From NCBI RefSeq assembly GCF_041381155.1, contig NC_091136.1, forward strand, positions 45,870,284 to 45,934,283: a DNA stretch of 64,000 nucleotides. Reading direction: 5' to 3'. Each line of letters opens with the position of its first letter. Within the stretch, counting starts at the first letter, position 1. Made by a program: the position numbers and the translations under genes. The notes beneath the pieces are model-generated. The model ran no database searches, was not told where the DNA came from, and saw only the letters and a program-made list of their open reading frames with translations. This DNA is from Argopecten irradians. Taxonomy: Eukaryota; Mollusca; Bivalvia; Pectinida; Pectinidae. Positions 54,769 through 64,000 of this stretch are shown one piece after another.

Positions 54769-56505
54769 ATGGACCCCCCTGTTATATGTTGTATCATTGT
54801 CTGCCTAATTATTGCGGTATTAGTACTTGGTCTTGGTCTCGGATTAGGATTACGCTCGGATGACGACATTAGTGAAAAATCGGGTAATTTATTCAAACTC
54901 TCATTTCGGGCTTCGTTAAGTATCAGCAACAATCAAGAGGGCACTGATGACGATGTTCTGACAGAACTTATTATCGAATGGAATCAAAATTCTAAGAAAA
55001 TGAATTTTCAACAAACAGAAAATATCAATTCGAAATCGTCAGATCCCGATTTACGCTATGAGACATATTTCATTATAGAAGACAATAGAGCAACTATAAG
55101 TATTTCACATGGCACTGATCCCGTACTTTCATACTGTGTAAATGACGTGGTTTATAACACATGGGCTGTTATATTTCACAACATACTTGTAGTGAGCCGT
55201 TCTGTCGGCCGTGGAATATCGAATTCATGTCAGGGAGATTTATGGTATCTACATCTTGGCGGGGAAACCATAGACATATGCATGGGCCAAAGCATTATGA
55301 CATACGTTAAGTATAAAAAGGTTCTGGCACAAGTAACGTCGTGGACGTGGACTACAACGCAAACCATCAGAACAGCTTCTGTTGTGCAAGATGGACCATG
55401 TCAGACTGTACTGTTAAACAAGACGTGTGATGCTGAAAACGATGAAACAAATAATGAAGGAGCAAGTAGCACTTCCGATCTCACCTGCTTGTTTGTTCAT
55501 GGTGCTGGTGAGGAGCCCAATGTCGGTGTGACTGGTTATTTTGATATGACATCTTTTCCGGATTATTGGGGAGAAGTCGAGCAGTTTACACCAAACTGCA
55601 AGGCTCACAGATTTATACATTATGACAGCAGAAATAATGGTTGGGATAGCGACCAACTACACATCAATTTTTGTGAATTCGCTGCTACAAATGGTATAAT
55701 CGCCAATAAAGTAATATTTTCACATTCAATGGGAAATTTAGTGATCGCAGCTGCCTTGCACAGAAACAAGTGTACTTTTGACCAGGCCACAAGCCGTTGG
55801 TTTTCTGTACAAGGGCCGTGGCGTGGAAGTCGGGTAGCTGATGAACTAGTATCATATTGCCAGAGTAAAACAATAATTGCTCGTCCATTGCGTTTTTTTT
55901 TAAAGATTCTCAATTATTGTAAATCTGATGGTACCGATGCTAATACAGCATACAAAACTCTTAAGACTGATTATATTTCCCACCTTGGTATAAGTCATGA
56001 TGATCTAATATCGACTGGAAACCGTTACATATCTGGAGTACTTTGTGGAACCAGTGCAATAGGCCGCACAATTTCTGGAAAGGAAGAGATATTGTCTGGA
56101 GTGAAAGACACATTGTTTGGATTTAAAGACTCTGTCCTTCTTAACGCTGTTGCAATGTTTACAGATTTAGAAACACCAAATGACGGAATGGTTTGGCTGG
56201 AGAGCTGTAAAGTTAAAGGTACCTTTGGCTCCAGTTATAATCAGCCATATTATCAAAAAGCCATCAACCACGCCGAAGGTACGTGTCGACGAGGAGAGCC
56301 TATTTTCCCAAAATGTTTCCCAAACCCATGTCGATGGTATAAGCGCATGCATGTATACAATGCTGTGCCAAAATTATGCCCCAATTGTTATTTTTCCTAT
56401 ATAGTGTATGTATTTTGTACTTTTTATTTTTTTTTTATTTTTCCAGCTTCATTGAATTTGCATTCTTATGAAAAATTATCTACTATTTCAGCTCTTAAAA
56501 AGTAG
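54769..56505 (+). CDS. Membrane-anchored alpha/beta-hydrolase-like protein, single coding exon
   Basis: 578 codons uninterrupted. Residues about 5-28 form a hydrophobic segment (VICCIIVCLIIAVLVLGLGL) followed by an acidic stretch, so it is probably a type II signal-anchor protein with its bulk outside the cytosol. Residues 31-235 have no recognised domain. From 238 the pattern is hydrolase-like: LTCLFVHGAGEEPN (oxyanion HG), KVIFSHSMGN with nucleophile Ser320 in S-H-S-M-G (usual G-H-S-x-G with the first Gly replaced). An acid (D472 in NDGMVW) and His501 (NHAEG) are plausible triad members. This suggests a lipase/esterase related to PGAP1-type hydrolases; the substrate is unknown. About ten cysteines follow the domain. 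The last 40 residues are hydrophobic and may be unusual C-terminal sequence or read-through. AATAAA lies at 56577. The acceptor-like site at 54724 suggests an upstream noncoding exon. Confidence 0.82.
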   Translation: MDPPVICCIIVCLIIAVLVLGLGLGLGLRSDDDISEKSGNLFKLSFRASLSISNNQEGTDDDVLTELIIEWNQNSKKMNFQQTENINSKSSDPDLRYETYFIIEDNRATISISHGTDPVLSYCVNDVVYNTWAVIFHNILVVSRSVGRGISNSCQGDLWYLHLGGETIDICMGQSIMTYVKYKKVLAQVTSWTWTTTQTIRTASVVQDGPCQTVLLNKTCDAENDETNNEGASSTSDLTCLFVHGAGEEPNVGVTGYFDMTSFPDYWGEVEQFTPNCKAHRFIHYDSRNNGWDSDQLHINFCEFAATNGIIANKVIFSHSMGNLVIAAALHRNKCTFDQATSRWFSVQGPWRGSRVADELVSYCQSKTIIARPLRFFLKILNYCKSDGTDANTAYKTLKTDYISHLGISHDDLISTGNRYISGVLCGTSAIGRTISGKEEILSGVKDTLFGFKDSVLLNAVAMFTDLETPNDGMVWLESCKVKGTFGSSYNQPYYQKAINHAEGTCRRGEPIFPKCFPNPCRWYKRMHVYNAVPKLCPNCYFSYIVYVFCTFYFFFIFPASLNLHSYEKLSTISALKK

Positions 56506-56576
56506 ATTATTTTCTGTTATTAATATATTAAACGTTATTATCTTAAAAGCAAACAGAATATTTTCGTTGCCATTAT

Positions 56577-56582
56577 AATAAA
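56577..56582 (+). terminator. Polyadenylation signal of hydrolase-like gene
   Basis: AATAAA 72 bases past the stop codon. Confidence 0.55.
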
Positions 56583-57430
56583 AAATGATGTATGAAAGTT
56601 TAAGCTGTGCACAAAATCATATTTTGAAAATGAAACATGAGATAATAGTGCAAATATTATGAGCTAAACGTGTTTTGTTTTGGCATGCCATTGCAGATGT
56701 AATTATACAATCTATAAAGGTGGTTAACAATAGAACAACAATACCAAACTAATTCACGTAATTTGAATTATTGTCAACTATTTTTTCGCAGCTTCTAAAT
56801 TTCACGATTTCCATTTCAAATCAATTTTGGCGAATTTATCAATTAGATTAAAATCCAATGTAAATAAGGTAGATAACAGTTTGAATAGAAACATGTTCAA
56901 AAATTTTCTTTGATCGCAAAAATCGCGAAAGTAAATTGCACACGAAAGAAATTTGATTTGCAGTATTGTAGGATTGATGAATAAGTGTATGTTTACGCTA
57001 AAGATTTCAGATTTTAAATAATACACTCTGAGCACACCTTTGTGTGCCACAAGAGGTCAATTTATACAAAACATACATGGCAGACAGGATAATTGATAGT
57101 ACAGTATAAACATAATACACTCAAGCTTACATATTCGTGTATGGAATGTTTTAAGTACATTGGAGAGTATAATGAATATAGTCATCATTAGCTATGTACG
57201 ATAGTAGTATAACCAAGCTAACCATATCGATATTTTAACATTATAATAGCATATGCTTAATAATTCGTATCATGGACTTTTAGCGTAGCCATAGCAGTGT
57301 AATACCATAGCATAACCGCAAAATATATTTATTTTACTAAGATCATGCTTTCAGCTTTAATAGAACTTGAACGCTTAATACTTTGTACAAATAGATTGAA
57401 CATATACATGTAGTAGTTATACTAATAAAA
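56583..57430. other. Intergenic, nothing recognised
   Basis: AT-rich with no supported features. Confidence 0.5.
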
Positions 57431-57545
57431 TCTGTTACCTGTAAGTGATCGAGATCGGGTTATCTCAGTCGAGGGCTAAGATTTTGTAACATTAGCCCGA
57501 GACTGAGATAACCCGATCTCGATCACTTAAAGGTAATAGATTTTT
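57431..57545. mobile_element. Foldback element, relative of the one in C1q copy 2
   Basis: 48-base arms (57431-57478 and 57493-57540) are inverted with few mismatches (AAGTGATCGAGATCGGGTTA, TCTCAGTC shared). The 14-base loop is AGATTTTGTAACAT. The GGGCTAAGATTTTGTAACAT phrase and the right arm match 35278-35395. Confidence 0.9.
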
Positions 57546-58257
57546 TTTCTCGCGCCTCTAAGATATAACAAAACCCATCTATATACGCGTTCAGAGTGTA
57601 AAACTATCCCGTCTTGGGCCTCCTGGTTCAAAGCCGATTAACCATTTCATCTGCGCTTCGATTTCAGTCATTCCGCATAAAACTATAGTTCGGTTATATA
57701 AAAGAGAAAACGATGATCAATCGGTACATACTGTTTTCATGATTAAAAACAACAACCAAACAATGCATGGTAAATGACTGAATGCATATATTTCTAATAA
57801 TATTGATTATCTGACGCTTGTGACGTCACCGGTTTGAGAGTTTGACGTCACATGCGCGGACTGTTACATGAATGGCGTAAAATTCCGCCAAAATTCGCGT
57901 AAAGGTACCAGACAGATCGGACGAGATAGAAAAATCTAGCACCGGGTATCAAATGAGATTTCCCTGTCCGAGGTGCGAGAAAATTGTATATTAAATGTTA
58001 TATCATATAAAACAGCTGTATCAAAATATAATAAGAAGTAATAAGTAAACATACAAGTAATCAAAATGCAAGTGTGTGTATATATATATATATATAAAAG
58101 TCAACGACTTTCCTCTTGTACATTCACCATTTCATGATGGCTCTTCAGGAATATGTTTATTTTTCAAAGAACAAATATATGACGTCACAAATAGCGTGAA
58201 GTCACAAGGTACACACGATTACATAACAATAATATGAAGTTGCGCCATTTTCTATTA
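57546..58257. other. Intergenic, nothing recognised
   Basis: Includes GTGACGTCACCGGTTTGAGA and TTGACGTCACATGCGCG near 57820-57860 and a short TA repeat at 58080-58097. No gene. Confidence 0.45.
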
Positions 58258-58650
58258 TGGCCTATTGACAGTTGGTTTTAATATTTTTATAAGCTGATTC
58301 TCTTTGTTTTCCTACAAAACAGTGTCTGAAGAATGTAATTGATATAAAGGTATAACATTAAATTGATCACCTGCACAACCATGTATATGCTTATTTACAT
58401 TCAAATTTCGTAGAGAATCCGTTCTTGTTTGTTGCCTATGAACAGTCATACTTGTTCTAAGTTCATTACTAGTTTGGCCGATATAAATATCACCACAGCG
58501 AGAACAAATTATAGCATATATCACACACTTCGATTTGCAATTCATGTCTGCTTTTACAGTAAAATGCAAGCCATTTTTAAACATATTTGTACTACATTCA
58601 ATAATAATTGGACATGTACCGCATCTAGGTGTCTTACATTTCGACAACAC
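58258..58650 (-). mobile_element. Penelope-like element relic with GIY-YIG endonuclease
   Basis: The minus-strand frame encodes CKTPRCGTCPIIIECS, then CVIYAIICSRCGDIYIGQTS, the GIY-YIG core, and LRTSMTVHRQQ. This is the endonuclease domain at the C-terminus of Penelope-like retroelements. A stop at about 58312 interrupts the frame, and the same frame continues ENKENQLIKILKPTVN, the usual family end. The copy therefore carries a nonsense mutation. The reverse transcriptase part is missing upstream. Confidence 0.88.
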
Positions 58651-58859
58651 GGGGTCAGCAATAGAGTATTGAACTTGGAACTTGTTAACATTTGTTAAAA
58701 CAAGTACACCATACTTTTATCAATTTAAAACATATAACTTTCTATTTGTTTAAGAAAATAACTCACTATTGTTAATAGAGTTGGATTACAGATTTCAAAA
58801 ATGCCTCCCATTTTTAGTAAACTTGGATTTGTATAATAGTATTGTGGAATATATGTATG

Positions 58860-59100
58860 CCTACTATTATCATTAACATCCGTACATTGATTTTAATTGC
58901 TAAAGGAAATTTACCAAGTTCTCCATAAACCATAAAATTAGTTTCGAACATGAAGAATTTTTTTACAAAATTGCAAATGAATTTTCTCAATGAAACTTAC
59001 ATTTTCAAATTCCCATATTTCACAGGCATACAATGCGATGTTATAGTTTAATATGGATATAAGATGTACATTATTTAAACAATTGTCAATGTAAATTGTT
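58860..59100 (-). mobile_element. Decayed LINE reverse transcriptase fragment
   Basis: The minus strand reads ALYACEIWEFENVSFIEKIH, LQFCKKILHVR and, after a shift, VYGELGKFPLAIKIN. These align with YGSEIWGYEDL...LKFCKRILNVR...IYGELGRYPLEIK of the LINE at 1.0-2.3 kb. Frames are broken. Confidence 0.8.
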
Positions 59101-61600
59101 TTCTTGAACTTTGATAAAGAATATACGAAACGATATTTATATTTGGTTTTACAATGACAAGGAATTTATATGCCATATTATCCTGAATAATTGTGCTGTT
59201 GGCATTCTGGTATTTTCTGTGTCGAAATTGCAACATGGTCAATATAACAACGTTGAATGTGAACGTACAGTTATTTTCAATCAAATTGTAATCTATTACA
59301 ATTTTTCATTATTCAAAAGCATGCCTGTGTACAAAACCCTTGATATTGTTAGACGAAATTAGGATCAAGAAGGAAATAAATAATATTTTAGATTTAATTC
59401 CCTTGTGTGGAGAGACACAACTACATGAACGTTGTGTATATATTTTATCGGTTTCGAATGAGTGTAGCGAATTCTCAAAACAGTTTTTAAAAACAAATTC
59501 TTTCATACCTACATGAAGTTAGAAGATATTGACATCAATGCTTATTATTAATTTTTCAGACTACTTGATAACATAAAACACTTTAAAGCGTACGATTCCA
59601 TAAATTTTTCGATGGATTTTTTTTCTAAATAAATACGCAACGTCGACGTCTCTATTGTTACGTCATGATAAAGTGGTGTTTTCTCGACATTCTCGGATGT
59701 TTTTTCATAGTTTATGAAGAAAAAATCTGCCAATCAGAAAGTCGGTTATATTAATCATTCTGACATGAAAGACATGCAAAAAGAAAAAAAAATGTAATGA
59801 ATTTAGACAAAAACAAATTCTATCACTGAGCCTTTTAAGGACACATATTCTTTGTTTTAGAATGATGTTTTCTCTGGATGTTAATTTACTATTTTCTACT
59901 CCTACACGCACTATACATGTATTTGTACATATCAATTAGAGCATTGCGGTATAAAACTAAGAAATATTGTTTCTTCTCAACATATGCCCTAAATGACCTT
60001 ACTTGTCGATGGTCTCAAGCAAACAAAACCTCAACATTTACGCTTAAGATGTCTTCTTTGATCTGAATAATGGAATCATACTGACAGTGTAAGTTTAAAT
60101 GCCTGCATATATCGCAGTGAATATTTTATTTTAAACACTATTTGATATAAAGCTGATAAGCACTGACAATATTCATTTCAATGAGGCCATTTCATGTGAA
60201 AACACTGTTTATTTTAGTTGAATATGTAATTATGCTTCGATGTTGAAATAAAAACCGGTTTGACAGGCAGCGCGTCCTTTCGTTCCTATTGAATCCAACA
60301 ATGGCCGCCACTTCCTAAAAACGACAACTTATATCACAGGGAGCATTTGAATGCATTTTGAACTAAACTTGTATGTCTTATCATAGAAGGTTATTTTTAA
60401 CTTATATAGCTAGCTTTAAAGCACCATTTAGGAATTTTTTTAATTAATTTTTCTTAAAACTGTTCTGCGTTGACATTCTTTGGTGCAATTTTATTTTCAA
60501 GAATTTTAAGAGAAAAAATAATAAGTATACGATGATTATCTCGACAATAATAATGTGTTACCTTATATACACTGTAAAACATTGTATCGCAAAAGTCTTA
60601 CCAATATTTTTTGTTATCGTGAATATCGAAAACATGGACAAAATTCTAATCATCTTGTTTAAGACTCTTTTAGCACAATTTTGTATCCCTACCTTTTAAA
60701 AAAAAAACTTTTGCCTCTAAACGTCGACACATTTCAATTCCTCCCCTACGAATTGGGCATGCAAGGAAAAACTTTAGGATGCAGCTATTGTTTTCTTGGT
60801 GTTTAATGCTTTTTGTTTGTTGTTTTGTCTTATTTTATCTAGCAATGCTCAGTTAGACACTTTTTCGAACAAAACTTTGGAAGTTTGAATTAAGATTTGA
60901 TGTATTTTGTTAATAAAAGCAAATATAATCTCAATCATATCGCCATTTTATGTCTTATCAATATACACTATATATGCATCAATCGATACAATATTATAGG
61001 GCGTAATCAAGTTAACATGGCTGTCATGTAGGATGTCAACATGCCCAAATAAAGGGCTGAAATTTCAACTTTTGCGATATAAGCTGAGGTCAAAATCAAT
61101 AGATCGATGGTATGTCTGCCCGGTTGTGCCACTTCATTATTGTGTCAAAGTATGCCTTGCTCCATATTTTATTATACATTGGTGTATTGAGTGATTTAGA
61201 TGCACACCACAAGGGTTACTCTTTCCTGAAAGGCAGGACAAACAGGGAACAACATTTTTTCAAATGGCTGATCATATGTTGTTGTTTTTTTTCGTTTTCA
61301 TTACGTTACAATTGTTATTATCATATGACTGGTGTTTTCGTCGTTTTTGATCAGAGGCAAAGAGCATGCGAGGTTCATTGATTCTAGATACCTATTGTGA
61401 GTCCAGTAACCTGTGTTAAAATAGATATAGGGAATCTCCCATTAAATGTGGCCTGCAGCCTCGGGTTACTCACTTACTTGAGTTGATTACCCATCGTATC
61501 CACCTGAAAATAGGTCGGTAATTGTGTACTGATAAACGCTTTTTTTTTCCGAAATGTAGAGGGTCGAAACATGTATTCCGTCTTTGCATATTTAAGGAAT
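59101..61600. other. Intergenic, nothing recognised
   Basis: 2.5 kb of AT-rich sequence. Short open frames (59111, 59309, 59548, 59705, 61112) have no domain, splice or promoter support. The first 150 bp may be further LINE relic. Confidence 0.5.
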
Positions 61601-61619
61601 AGAAGGCGGGTTACATAAA

Positions 61620-61985
61620 ATTTAAACGGGTTTCATTATCATTATACCCTCATAACCTCAACAAAATAAACATCTATTCCTTATATTTACAGTTTTTTAA
61701 GTAAATGAATATTATTTTTTCCCGCGGCAGTTGCATATTTTTTTTATTAAAATACCCATATTTTTTCTCTCCCATCATTGTCAACGAATTCGATTGATCA
61801 GCTGATTGGAATAGAGTCATTTATATGTTTCCGCCAAAAGTGGGGTCATGACCTGACGTTGCTACGCCATCGACTTTTCACGTAACAATAGAATCGCCGC
61901 GCGTGTTGTGCTAACATTATACACTGATAATGATAATACTAGAAAGCATGGTTATTGAGTCCATGTCAGTGCAAACTGTAAATAT
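61620..61985 (+). mobile_element. Dispersed repeat, copy 2 (relative of 8825-9150)
   Basis: TTATCATTATACCCTCATAA, CCTCAACAAAATAAA, CGCGGCAGTTGCATATT, CAGCTGATTGGAAT and GTGGGGTCATGACC are shared in order. ATTATCATTAT at the left and ATAATGATAAT at the right (61925) form short inverted ends. The left foldback arm of the first copy is absent here. Confidence 0.85.
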
Positions 61986-62380
61986 TACATTGTACCCTCC
62001 ATTGAGGATAGGTATCAATTGTGACGTCATTAATTTGTGAGTGAATCTCGCACCGTTTTCTCTGAAAAGTGTGACGATGAGCTCGCAAACACATGACGTC
62101 ACAATCAATACGTACTCGCAAGGACAGATAACTCCGTAACGTGCAAATACAGAATAATAAGATATTTAATTTTTCAACAACAATATAATATTGACAAACA
62201 TCACATACGAGGCAGAACTACTAGATACATGTATGTTTCTTAATCTTATTAGCGTAGATATATTTTGTAATTTTATTTCTTCGCAGATATATATTGTCGT
62301 ACATATATGATCTTAAAGATGCTCCACCGCCGACAGAACAGAAGCGATACACATCATTTGTACAATAACTGATGTTTAAT
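61986..62380. other. Intergenic
   Basis: TGACGTCA-type sites at 62021 and 62093, and AGGACAGATAACTCCGTAAC at 62121, the recurrent word also seen at 12517, 18519 and 48811. No gene. Confidence 0.5.
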
Positions 62381-64000
62381 CGTGTATATATGTGCTTAAA
62401 ACAAAGTAAGCGTAAATCCTTTTGTTCTTTTTGTGTTATATTTCATTGAGTGTACAGGATGTTCCCGTAACTGGTCTATAAGTGACCTGTAGCCGGTTTA
62501 TATTAAGATTTTGGACCACTGCCCGGTTTATATGTGATCATTTTTGGACAGTCACTTATAAACCATTTATAGGTAAATCCTGACCACAGCTCGAAGTGTC
62601 AAGGCATAAACAATTCCAGAAGAGTTTCAAAACACTTTTATAAGAAATATGTCACCAGGTGATATTTCGAATATAAGTAAAACTATTGAAAACAAAATGA
62701 ACATCATAAAAATATTAATATACACAGAAACACATTATGTAGACTCTTATTACTACTGTATATATGTAAACTGTAATACGTACTTCGTGCATGGTGGCGA
62801 ATGAGAGCGGTGAGCAAAATGAACGTAAGCCGCTGGAGTGAATGAAGACACGTTTGTAATTGGTACGGTGACTGTCTGTTGAAATTATACAGCTTATGTT
62901 CCTCTTTATCGAGTACACTAGCCTGAGTTTCTTATATAAATGTAAACTCTCTCTATATCGGCCGTTCGGACCTGACTTCTAGGGATAATATTAACTACTA
63001 CTTCATGATTGTTTTGAAATTAAATGTAACATTATGTGATATATATATTATTAAAATTATTAAATGTGTAAAACCTGTAAACGAATATTAAAATTTTATC
63101 TTATTTAAGAATCCCCCCTTAACTTTTTTGAATGTGTAAACAAGGATTGTATATGAAACTAATGTGAAAGTGGTGGAAGTGCATAATTGAAACAATCAAT
63201 TAAAATATAAAAATTGGTATGTAAGTCCTTATGTGAAAGGAAAAACATATTGTTATTTACATGCATATATTGAATAAAAAAAAAATAAAAAAAAAAAAAT
63301 CCGTGTATATATGTGCTTAAAACAAAGTAAGCGTAAATCCTTTTGTTCTTTTTGTGTTATATTTCATTGAGTGTACAGGATGTTCCCGTAACTGGTCTAT
63401 AAGTGACCTGTAGCCGGTTTATATTAAGATTTTGGACCACTGCCCGGTTTATATGTGATCATTTTTGGACAGTCACTTTATAAACCATTATAGGTAAATC
63501 CTGAGCACAGCTCGAAGTGTCAAGGCAGTAAACAAATCCAGAAGAGTTTCAAAACCACTTTTATAAGAAATATGTCACCAGGTGATATTTCGAATATAAG
63601 TAAAACTATTGAAAACAAATGAACCATCATTAAAAATATTAATATACACAGAAACACATTATGTAGACTCTTATTACTACTGTATATATGTAAACTGTAA
63701 TACGTAACTTCGTGCATGGTGGCGAATGAGAGCTCGGTGAGCAAAATAAACATAAGCCGACTGGAGTGAATGAAGACACGTTTGTAAATTGGTACGGGTG
63801 AACAGTCTGTTGAAATTATACCAGCTAATGTTTCCCTCTTTATCGAGTACACTAGCCTGAGTTTTCTTATATAAATGTAAACTCTCTCTATATCGGCCGT
63901 TCGGACCTGACTTCTAGGGATAATATTAACTACTACTTCATGATTGTTTTGAAATTAAATGTAACATTATGTGATATATATATTATTAAAATTATTAAAT
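62381..64000. repeat. 921 bp tandem duplication, second copy cut by window end
   Basis: CGTGTATATATGTGCTTAAA at 62381 recurs at 63302, and the following 690 bases match throughout. The second copy differs mainly by single-base gains and losses (AAAACACTTTT versus AAAACCACTTTT; GAGCGGTGAGC versus GAGCTCGGTGAGC). An A-rich run (63271-63299) precedes the second copy. Frames inside are not conserved between copies, so no gene is supported. Confidence 0.93.

Noticed and set aside
56405..56446. A 41-base intron near the end of the hydrolase gene (GTATGT...TTTTCCAG)
   Set aside because: It is shorter than usual animal introns. The resulting tail would end after about nine codons with no recognisable sequence. 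Kept only as an alternative for the odd C-terminus.

Overview
This window looks like nuclear DNA of a marine bivalve mollusc, most likely a scallop (Pectinidae). The reasons are AT-rich sequence with small GT-AG-split exons, a local family of secreted C1q-domain genes, a multi-exon SRCR gene, and a dense load of tRNA-derived SINEs, MITEs and LINE/Penelope relics. The species assignment is inference from the style of the repeats and gene families. No prokaryotic operon structure is present, and most open frames longer than 60 codons are chance or repeat-derived.

Layout. (1) About 0.5-5.4 kb: four exons of an SRCR-domain gene on +, forming two SRCR domains, each split over two exons in a regular phase pattern. 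The introns carry a decayed LINE, a long inverted repeat and a SINE. (2) 6.2-8.7 kb: a 2.5 kb AT-rich minisatellite with a unit of about 32 bp and a higher-order period of about 0.5-0.65 kb. It is interrupted near its right end by a dispersed repeat. (3) 9.9-43.6 kb: a dispersed family of C1q genes on +, with one intact gene (42103-43588), one nearly intact copy with in-frame stops (10120-12403), one copy broken by frameshifts and a foldback insertion (34158-35277), and two relics (33016-33165 and 39890-40030). All share the layout of signal peptide plus coiled coil in exon 1 and a gC1q domain in exon 2. Two copies also share a promoter module. (4) 13.4-27.9 kb: an ancient duplication of a block of about 4.4 kb, with the second copy split by a candidate 4.6 kb transposon whose long terminal inverted repeats are built of TTGTCG-type units. 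(5) 28-42 kb: many TIR elements, a LINE 3' end, a tandem-repeat-bearing bivalve-type element and Tc1/mariner- or Tigger-like non-autonomous elements.

(6) 44.5-52.1 kb: the most coherent mobile system here. A SAP + SWIM + YqaJ nuclease gene on + and a convergent DDE_Tnp_4 (PIF/Harbinger/ISL2EU-like) transposase gene on - both look intact in their catalytic cores and spliced structures. They are flanked by near-identical direct copies of a sequence of about 410-440 bp. The likely picture is a two-gene autonomous DNA transposon in which the transposase cuts and the YqaJ nuclease handles ends. (7) 54.77-56.5 kb: an uninterrupted coding frame for a membrane-anchored alpha/beta-hydrolase-like protein. 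(8) 57-64 kb: foldback repeat, Penelope GIY-YIG relic, LINE relic, second copies of several repeats, and a 921 bp tandem duplication cut by the window end.

All comparisons were made by eye within the window. Exon boundaries are inferred from splice signals and phase and have not been checked against transcripts.
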